Of a stretch of DNA of 64,000 bases, positions 24,601-34,000 are shown one piece after another. The stretch's first letter is position 1; every line of letters starts with the position of its first letter. The notes under the pieces were generated by a model. It did not search any database. It was not told where the DNA came from and worked only from the letters and a program-made list of their open reading frames with translations. The stretch covers positions 1 through 64,000 of the forward strand of contig CAJNOL010000237.1 of NCBI GenBank assembly GCA_905250125.1, given 5' to 3'. The position numbers and the translations under genes are program-made. Source of the DNA: Rotaria sordida (Eukaryota; Rotifera; Eurotatoria; Philodinida; Philodinidae).

Positions 24601-25580
24601 TTCAGTTCAGAACTATCTTGACAAGTAGACCAAAAGTTGTCATACACTTCAAATTCTCAGATGCTGTCTTCTATGAGATACTGAGATCACAATAGTCTCA
24701 ATTTTCGCTTCCGTTTCTCCGAGATGTTATGTTCGATCGAACTGAAAATCCTTTTTGCGGGCATTCGACACTATTTAGGGAGAGCATCTTTCTATTTTTG
24801 TATCCTTCGAGTAAAGAACCCAAAATATCGAATGTATTCTAAAAATACATGTTCTTTTCTGTAAGAGCTACCAAAAAACAGTAGAAGAATATTTTATGAA
24901 AAACAAATGTTGATTTCAAAGAGTGTGTAGTGTGACAGATTCATCAGTCATACACTCAGCGTTGTGAGCAGTCGCTCTCTGTATCATCATTTTCTTTCTG
25001 TTCGTGCATTGTTCATCAGTCATTCTTGGCACGATTCTCTTTCCTTTTTGCTGTATTACTTCCATGAATATACGAAAGAATCAGCCACAAAAAATCCCAA
25101 ACTGTTATATATAGTATATCTAAAAAATGTTTCAGCTCAGTTGGATGTTCTAGACTGGAGAACAAAAACTTCTGAATCATGAAAGGAGAAGGATGCCTTT
25201 AAATCAAGTCAAATATTTGTTGAATCATATTATTGAAATCTGATTACTCACGGAATTTGAGAGACGACAATAGTCCATTTCAGACCGAGCATAGCTATTA
25301 TTGAATGTGGTAAAAATATAGATGAAATAATAAGACATGCATAGATAATTGATAAAGAATTAACGCCAACATTAGCTTCGATATTTAAAGAACTTTGTAA
25401 ATTACTCATAGCTTGAAATGCAGTAAATTGAAGAAGAAAAGCCACACAAATAACGAATAAATTTTTATATGTTTGAAAAGTAAGTTGTCTTTTTGCCAAA
25501 GATTCATTTGGAATATCATCATCAGCTACACTTTGTCCAATTTGAGATTTTAATTCAATATCAGATGCAACTGACGACAT
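21625..25580 (-). CDS. UNC-93-like major-facilitator membrane protein
   Basis: Six exons (25252-25580, 23986-24041, 23562-23935, 23409-23502, 23204-23349, 21625-22125) join in phase to 499 residues, close to UNC93A size. After a ~35-residue polar N-terminus come many hydrophobic segments. Family hallmarks are the first helix FQTYKNLFVICVAFLLQFTAF, AALVGLAAAPLWTAKCSYLT in the fourth-helix region, IWSGLEQSFLSAQFTLSFVS opening the second half, and LFILAGLWGIADAVWQTQI. It is an integral membrane protein. Relatives in worms modulate a two-pore potassium channel; others act in endosomal trafficking. The function here is unknown. Introns 1 (1210 bp) and 5 (1078 bp) are enlarged, and intron 5 is almost entirely one foldback element. 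Confidence 0.9.
22164..23181. mobile_element. foldback element inside UNC-93 intron (TGTCGGATAAG family)
   Basis: Begins TGTCGGATAAG and ends CTTATTCGACA. The two halves pair along most of their length about a centre near 22650. Examples are tccaatcaatgcgtaaac (22580s) against its inverse near 22700, and ggactgagtatgtcttc (22325) against its inverse near 22995. A related element occupies 56821-57770. No transposase is present. It fills nearly all of intron 5. Confidence 0.75.
24130..25200. repeat. repeat-derived filler of UNC-93 intron 1
   Basis: Part of the 1210-bp intron. The stretch near 24620-24680 (accaaaagttgtcata followed by a cagatg/cttc block) matches the same order of blocks near 57145-57205 in another gene's intron, so at least that part is a dispersed repeat. 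No ends could be set. Confidence 0.4.
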
Positions 25581-26543
25581 ATTTATTTCGCGATATTTTT
25601 CTTAAACTGTAGATGTGTAATGATGTAAGTTTTAACAAAAGAAAAAAGAAGATATTGTATTTCGTTTCAATCATATAATAAAAAAAAAAAGGTAACTTGT
25701 GATGATTGTATCAATCATTGATTTTTTTTTGATAAATGTTTGAAATACACACTAGTCAGAATTGATTTCATATTAAGAACAAAATCAATACATCTTTATC
25801 TGTGTCTATTCAAACAGATTATTTACTCGATGTTGTGATAGATGATCATTCTCTTAATACACATTCACACATGTTATAATGATATTTATGTTTGTCTAAA
25901 CTTTGATTGAAAGAAAAAATTTTGAAAACTGAGGTAGAGACTTCTGAATATTTCCTTGTTCGGAACATTGAAAAAAAAACACCCAGCATCTAGATTCGAA
26001 TAAAATGTTTATTATTAAACAAGAAAAATAACTGAAAGAGCAGCAAAAATACTTTGAAATAGTAGCTTATTGACCTCAAACAATATTTTTATTGTATAAT
26101 TATAACTTATTTTTTGCTACGATTAAAGACAAACCGTTGAGGAGATCGGATGCGGTAATGAAGTTATTATTATATCCATTATACGTGTTAATTCGACTTT
26201 CTAATCGTGTTTTTCGCTTCAATGTGGGTATCAGTATGGATTGAGGTGTGGGTACACCGGCACTCACACTCATTAGCCCAGTACCTTTCCTACAACTAGT
26301 ACAAGCTGTAGCTCTGCACGGCCGGCCGGCCTGGCGCCGTGTTCTTGCGTTCAATCACTTGAACTCTTCGTACAACCTAATTAATCATATAACAGTCATG
26401 AGAGCAGGTGTATGTCACAACTTAGTCAGCATGCTGTCAAACGGGTGATTCGAGACAAACAGCCGTTAGTAACTTGTCATGGTACCGAGGTTGGTGTATG
26501 ATATCTATTAGATACGTACCGAACAACGTAGGCACTCAGTCAT
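25581..26543. other. no gene recognised
   Basis: Spacer upstream of the UNC-93-like gene. A short GC-rich patch at 26310-26345 (ggccggccggcc) stands out but belongs to no recognised gene. Confidence 0.4.
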
Positions 26544-26637
26544 GACGATCCAAAGATATATCGAAATGAGCAAAGGGTGTGGGTGTGGGTCTCCTCTTAA
26601 CCCATAGCCACCCACATCTTTATTCGCTTGGATCATC
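26544..26637. repeat. short palindrome with (TGTGGG)2
   Basis: The arms gatccaaagatatatcgaaat and, inverted, its partner ending ttggatc enclose GGGTGTGGGTGTGGGT at 26575-26590 and the complementary ccacccac near 26609. TGTGGG is the telomeric hexamer reported for bdelloid rotifers. Two units inside a palindrome are not a telomere. Confidence 0.5.
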
Positions 26638-26844
26638 AGCTATAAAACACTAGTAGTGATTCACTTCTACAGTGTTCTATCATCTTTCTAAAAACTGCAT
26701 ACTCATTATGTACTAAATGAATTGAGCCTTAACTTGTCGATCAAATGCTTAATTATTAGATTGAGGTCTGTCAAATGAAAAAAAAAGTTGTCAATAAAAT
26801 GGAAAAAAATATATTTGTCGACGAAACGGGACGATACCATTTTC

Positions 26845-27440
26845 GATGCTATGAACGTAATAATTTTTTAATACACGATGAATTCCATTTACTTATTTCA
26901 CCGACTAAAACATCAGACGTTTTAACTTTATCCCATTGCATATTATTGATAATAGCGTAGCACATGTAATAATCCAAAACATTGAGGCTAACTCTATTTG
27001 GTAGCTATCTAGGATTATTTATAAAATACATAAAATTCTCTTTGCATGATGTTAATGATTCCTGATTTTTATGTGATGTACCGTTGTCTTGTTGATAGAT
27101 GAAATTGTCACTTAGAAGCCGTTTGCTTTTAAGTTGTGCATGTAGGAGAACAATTTCAATGTAATTTTCATGTGATAATGTTTCACATGGTTTAAAGATA
27201 ATTGGAGGTGTGGGACCATTTTTAGAGATGCACTTAATCATACCATAATTCTTTTTGGATACTTAGCTTTTTTGCTTCTGTCTTCTTGTTGACTTGTAGC
27301 AGAGACCCGTTCTAATGAAAAGTATTTATCATCAGTGTATAGAATTGCCTTCAACCGATGAGATAAACAAAAATGAGTTGATCGCTTGTTAAAAAATATG
27401 ATCATGTTCGCAGCATCGATAATTTAGTCGCACAGAGCTC
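26845..27440 (-). pseudogene. mariner/Tc1-type transposase relic
   Basis: Conceptual pieces in order on the minus strand are LKAILYTDDKYFSLE (first catalytic-Asp region), KYPKRIMV followed by a TGA where relatives have Trp, GPTPPIIFKP, FIYQQDNGTSHK (second catalytic region, normally QQDNAPAH), CKENFMYFI, and a C-terminal VSLNVLDYYMCYAIINNMQW. The third motif (normally SPDLNPLD) has lost its Asp. At least one frameshift and two stops break it. It is a dead DDE transposase. No clean terminal repeats were found, though palindromes with GTGTGGG motifs lie on both sides. Confidence 0.75.
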
Positions 27441-27567
27441 TATTTATTTTCAAAAACAAAGGATGCCGATATAAAATAAGACTTTTATTTATACTATGGT
27501 TCTTTTGATTTCAATCTGACTCTAGAAGAAAAAAGTGACACTCAATTTCAAACTGAAATGTGGGACA

Positions 27568-27820
27568 TGCGGGTCTTTAGAATTATGCTGATGATATGTA
27601 TGGTATATATCCCCTGTTTTTATAGGGTGCGGGTGTGGCTGTCAGGATGTGGGTGGTCGTGAGTATGAGTCAAAAGAAAGTACTCATCCACATCCTATCA
27701 AAATAGAGATATATACTATATGCATCATCATTATACATCTAAAGACTGGCAACACCCGCACCCTATAAAAATAAGGAGTATATATCATGCGCATCATGAT
27801 TACAATTCTATAGACCCACA
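27568..27820. mobile_element. 253-bp foldback element
   Basis: gggtctttagaattatgctg at the left end and acaattctatagaccc at the right end pair, and the pairing continues inward through tttttatagggtgcgggtgt (27615) against acacccgcaccctataaaaa (27750). Centre is near 27695. It is non-coding and MITE-like. Confidence 0.7.
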
Positions 27821-28090
27821 GTTTTTGTGGAAAAGTCTGCTGTTTTTTTTTCAAAATTCATTTTGAAATCAAAAAGACCATAGACTTCTTTTGTTTTAAT
27901 TTGTAGAACTTTTCATGTCACATCTTTTGTTATATTTTATTTTTAAATAAAATGAACTAAATAGAGTAAAAAGAAAAAATACAAAAAAATGGCAATTTAT
28001 TATGAAACACTCGTTAATTTATTTTTTAATATATGAACTAACAAATTTTATTAAATACTGGAAATAATCTTTTGTAAGTATATTGTTAAC

Positions 28091-31000
28091 CTAATTGTCT
28101 AATAAATTTTTCACATGATCTTTAATTCGTTTTTGTTCTTCCAATGATAATGCTATTTCATTCAAATGTTCAAATAATTCCATTTGTGTCAAAGTATTGT
28201 AAACTTCTTCATCTAAAAAAAAAACAAAAAGAATAATTGTTTTTCCTTATAACAAAATTCATTCTTTAACTTCTTACAGTGAAGTGTCATAAATCCGGCT
28301 AATTCAAGGCAAGCGAAATTACATCGATCAAATCTTTGTGCTTCTATATTTAAATCTTAAAATAAATTTTTGATCATTATTCAAAATACATACTAATAAC
28401 TGATTGACGAAACCAAACAAATATACGTAAAACATTATTTGATGATGAAAATGAATCACCCTTTACAATTGCCATATTATGAGCAATATTATTTGAAGCT
28501 AAATAATTTGTTATTTTATATACATATCTAAACAAATATTAAGATTATCATTTTAATTTTAAAATGAATTTTTTACTGAGCAATTCTATTGAATTCATCA
28601 ATATGTTGAACTTCGAAAGCAAATGCTTCAGCGTGAAACAAATCCAAAAGGTAACAATTTGAGTTTGTATGAAATGGAGAACATTTCTTAAAAAAAATAA
28701 AATTTTAATTTAGACAAAACAAACTGTTAATACAATCCCTATAGGATTAAAATGTAAAACACAACATAGCTGCTATTACTAATCAAAGGAAGATTGATTT
28801 ATTCTATGTATTTTAGGACACCATCATTTTACTTAATCCTCCAGAAACGCAAGAAGGGGAAGTACTTTATTTATTAGAACGAGCCATTATTCATATACCA
28901 GTAGTGTAAAACTTGAAACCAACTGACATTTCAAGTTTTAAGCTTTACCTTTCGAGTCTAAATGGTTCCTGGAATGCTATAACTATCCCATGGAATGCTA
29001 CAGGTATTACCTTAAATGCTATAGATATTACCTGGCATGCTATAGATGTTATCTGGGATGCCACAGGCACTATCTGGAATACTACAGTCATTACTTGGAA
29101 CGCTACAAGAAGCGCCTGAGATGCTTGAGTGATAATGGTAAGGTAGCATCTGTAAGCGAATGGGTTACGTGGTCAAATAGCTCTGGAAAATATGTAGTTA
29201 GCATGGCCCAAACATGACACACTTCGATAACAGTGTACACAGAGACATGCATGGATCGCGGCTCTTCGAAGTCGCTTTGTGTCTCACGCCGTGGTGCTAA
29301 TATGAAAGGTTAGTTAGGCGGGGAAAAGCGCTTACCATTCTCCCAGTGAATATTCATAGAGATCTTGATTAGTTGAATTCAACTTTCAGGTTTGACACAC
29401 GGTATCGACAGAGACGCGATGTGAATCACTTCGCGGCACCTACATCGAGAGAGATACGGGGTGTGTGCTTTTGTGGTTGAAATCTGAAATATCAATTGAA
29501 TTCAAGTTTCAAGTTTAACATATATGTCATATATGGTTGTTGATCATATAGCAACAACGTCTGTCATAGTCTGTGATCGATTACGAGGGTGTCTGTTAGA
29601 GCCCTGCAACGAATTCCAACTTCAACGGAGTCGAAATTGATGTAAATTATATAAACTCTGAAAATCCTGTTTCATTCTTTTCTTATGTAGCATTTATTTT
29701 CGATAATTGTAACATCCGGTAAACGAAAACTGTCAATCCTATAGCTAAATAATATGAAATAGTAAAAAGAAAACATCTTCATTGGATTAACTTTTACAAG
29801 TGATTATTGAAGAAAAAAAAAAGATTAGCACCATTCAAAAACTCCATTTTCATCAACTTCACATAATCTCATAGCCTATGGGCGGGAGCATAGGCGGCGC
29901 GCCAGCAATGCAATAGTTAGCACTTGCAACCCCTAAAATAAATTATTGGAATCAATAAGAACTTATTGCTTCCTCTAATTTTTCACACTTCCTGTATATT
30001 CTAGAGTAAAACTTTTTTATTCAGCATACATATATTCGATGTAATTCTGTATTTTATACATGAAGATTGAATTTTAGTCTCAAGAATTGTTTATTGCTAT
30101 CCTGATGTATCTGTTTCCCGCAATATATATCGAGTGTCCCATGATAGATGGCTAATTTTTCTATTTCATATTTTAATCTTTAAATACATTTTAAAAAAGC
30201 ATAGAAAATAGCACTAGGTGCAGCGTAAAGATCTCTGCAGCTACAAAGGAAAGCTTATTTTAATTATATACTTGATATTTTTTGAAAATAAATGGAATTC
30301 TGCCCAATCAATTTTCGACGCTGCATAGAACAGTCTCACAGAATCTTGGTTCTTTTCAAAACAAAAAGTATACAATTAAAAAAGCTTTACTTTGTACACT
30401 GAAGAAATTTTTACGCTACATCTTGAGGTATATACGATAAAACGATGAAATAAGAAAAAAATGATTTGTTCATTGGAATAGAAAAATGATCTTTTAGGTA
30501 CAATGGAAATTATTCTCACGGAATTTTGCTTTTTTTTAAACAAAAATTACACAACCCTTTACTTTGCGGATTGTTGATCTTTTCACGCTGCATGTTCGGG
30601 TGTATTATACTTTTCTAAAGAAAACATATTAAGAAATACACAGATGAAATAAGAACGAAGAAATGGTTTTTTGACACCTTCGAAAAGTGGTCGTATAGAA
30701 TTTTGTCTTTTTCAAAATCAAAATTAAACAACCAAAATCGGTCTTGCTTTGTGAATTGTAGAGCTCTTCACACTGCATCTTGTGGTATACTCGGTTTTTT
30801 AATAAAAATTTTTAAAGATTAAAATCTGAAATACAAAAATCGGCCATTTATTATGGGACATTCGTTTGAACGAGATTATGAAATTGATATTGATGCTATT
30901 AGAACTGCTTTTCTATCGAAAAAAGATAAAAGAAAAACATTTTTTTGAAAATGAACAAAACAATTCTATATCATTCTTGAATAAGAATGTATTTTTTCCT

Positions 31001-34000
31001 ATTACTAATAAATATTTGTGAACATTCAATAGTGATTGAACACTAAAATTGACGAAGTAAATGTACTCGATAAAAAGTGCATATACTAATTAAAGCGGGT
31101 TTAATGTACTACTAGAGAAATTAATACTCGAGTTTTGCATACAGTACATTCGAGAAGTTCAGTTCTCATGAAAGCAATTTTTAGCCTCGGATTAAACAAG
31201 GGAAAAAAAGCAGAGCTCCTTTAACAGTTTATTGCTACCCCTATAAAACTGACCTTGCGCCGCCCATGGGCGGGAGAGTATATCCAAATTTCTGTCTCTA
31301 TACTTTAGCACTTGTTTTAGATCGTACTTTGCAAAAAAAAAAAGAATTTTAATTAGGAAAAGAAAATTTACTATTGTCTGAAGAAATAAACGATCAGGAA
31401 AATACATGCCATGAAGATGTAACTAAAACATAAACGAAATGTACAAATCAATAAAATAGAAAATGTCTTACATGATTTATGGATGCGTAAGCACAAAGTG
31501 AATTAAAACCAGCTAAGATATATGGATGAGCACTTACAGCAACGAATTCAAATCCAAATATAATACAATCAATAGTAAGAATCTATTCAAATTGATGTAG
31601 CTCTTTATCTCTAATTTTATTTTATTACTTGTGTTTGTTCAAGTTGACGATCAGGTACAAGTAATACATGATAAGGATGAATAGGTGCATTATTAATTAT
31701 TATTAAATGTTTATCTGTTTGTTCATCATTATCTAAAGAAATAAGAATCTAAATATCAATTAAATATTTTTTTTTAAATAAAAATATTTATTAAAATTAC
31801 TTCTTTATCTTTTATTTTATTAAAATTAAATTTATTATTATCAAATGGTGCATTTACATGTTCATATGGATATGCTATTCGACGTTTTTCTTGTCGATCA
31901 CGATTATACTATATGTGAAGAAAAATTTATTTAAAATCTTTCAATATAAACAATTTACTTCAATAATATAGTGTAGATCTCCATCATCAAGTATTCGTCG
32001 GTTAGCATGATAATTAATTGGAAATGCGAAAAGATCTTGAGTAACAGCACGATCCCATTCGGAATGTAGTAAAGTATCAAACTAAATGAAACAATATAGA
32101 AACATCTGTACTACATAGTATTTTGTTCAAAAATGATGTACTTAAAAAAAAAAGAACCGAATCTAAATGTATTAAATTGGTATTAACTGTTATACAAATG
32201 TATATTTTAATATGTCATAGTAAATGATATTAGTTTCCGTTGCAATTTTCTTTTTTCCTTCGTTTTTAATTTGATGACTATTTTCGTGACATCATCTTTG
32301 ATAAATAACGAAACTTGTGAACTACGCAAAAGCAGCTAATATGATTGGTACTGGTGGTCTGAGTACACTCACAATTATTAGGACCTATGATTTTCATTGA
32401 AATCTGATACTTCGAAGAGTTTTAAAAAATACTCATTCAATGATATATTTTTCAAAAAATCAAGCAGAAAAACCAGTGTTTTGCGACTGGTTATGAACAC
32501 AGACATCACTTTAATCCTTGCTTAGGACAGAAAAAAAACATACATTTCCAGGTCCATGGATACGGAATCCATATAGAACTTTTATTATGGTCCAAGTGAA
32601 ACCACAAAACACAGAAAGAGATGAATCTTCATAAGGCTAGAATTATTCTATTTTGCTTGCTGTGTAAATGATTAGATGGAAACAGTTCCGTTTTAAGAAT
32701 TCTGTTCATCTAGCTTCTTCGAAATGCCATATTTATTTATTTTTTTTGTAAAATTTCATATGCATGGCTATGTAAGGCGGTAGCAATGATCAAGCTGTAA
32801 TAAGTAGTTTTTGCATAATTTCTTTTTATAATGTAACTGTAACTACGTTTGTTTAACTAGTTGTTTTATATTTATGAGACCATATACATTATGTAGATCC
32901 ACATGAACTTTGAATGTCCTGAAAATAACCCTCTCCCTTAGGTCATTACTATGGATACACTGCATTTATGTGGTATTTTTTAAATGAATGTAGGAACACT
33001 AGAAGAAAATGATTTTCGAATTTTGACTTGAAACTTTGCATAGAGACAGATGTTAATGTGAATAGTTTATTGTGAAAGTTTTAGATTGTTTGATTTCATT
33101 CTGTGCTGAAATAAGAATATCAAATCTGTTGGTTTACGCGAGTGATGTAAAAGACACACTATTACCATAGTGGTATTTTAGAATAGGAACAGCTACAAGA
33201 TCTTAAATATTATTGTCAAAAAAACTATTTTCATTAAGATCTGTCTCCATGCAAAGTTTCAAGTCGAAATTTGAAAATCATTTTTTCTGGTGTCACTGTA
33301 TTCAATTAAAAAATACCATAAAAGTACAGTAGCTCCGTAACTATAAGCTAAGGGGAAGAATTCTTTTCAGGATATTCATAGCTCATTTGGATCTACATAA
33401 TCTGGACTCAAAAGCAACATTTATTCTCTAACACAATTCGTAGTGCATCAATCCTGCTCTTCAAATGGGAAGACGTACAAATAGAGACTGTGAGAGAAGT
33501 AATGAAATATTTTTGGCGACAAATTAAATGCTCAGTATTTTTTTGTAAATGTTCAGTATTATTTTCTAAATGCTCAGTATAATTTATTGCTCAGTAAAAA
33601 GTTACTTTTTGTTCAGTAAAAAAATTAGTGTTCAGTAACTATCATATTTGTTCAGTAACTATCATATTTGTTCAGTAACTCATATTTGCTCGGTAAATTA
33701 ATAAATTGTGGGTGTATGTGTAGGTACTGCTGTCAGAAAGATTAAGTTCGACAACCCAGGAAAAATCGAAACCGGGAACTGAGTGTTTAAAATTTTTTGG
33801 AACCGAAGCCATGAGTAAAGAAACACCGAAACAGCTAAACCATGAGATAGATACAAAATCCTTAAATCTTGGCAAAGAAGTCTTCATCTTTTCATTCTTC
33901 AGATTAAAGATTTCAGAATATATGTATAAGGCGACAAATTAAATGCTCAATATTTTTTGTAAATGTTCAGTATTTTTTTGTAAATGTTCAGTAAAATTTG

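Noticed and set aside
24964-25182. 72-codon plus-strand frame in UNC-93 intron 1
   Set aside because: Repeat-derived; no recognisable motif.
26100-26354. Cys/Arg-rich minus-strand frame
   Set aside because: Driven by a short GC-rich patch; no domain, splice partners or conserved motif.
26775-26960. 61-codon plus-strand frame
   Set aside because: Antisense of the mariner transposase relic, whose motifs are on the minus strand.
33672-33887. 71-codon minus-strand frame between the two MULE left ends
   Set aside because: Inserted repeat sequence with ggaaccg-type motifs; not recognisable as protein.
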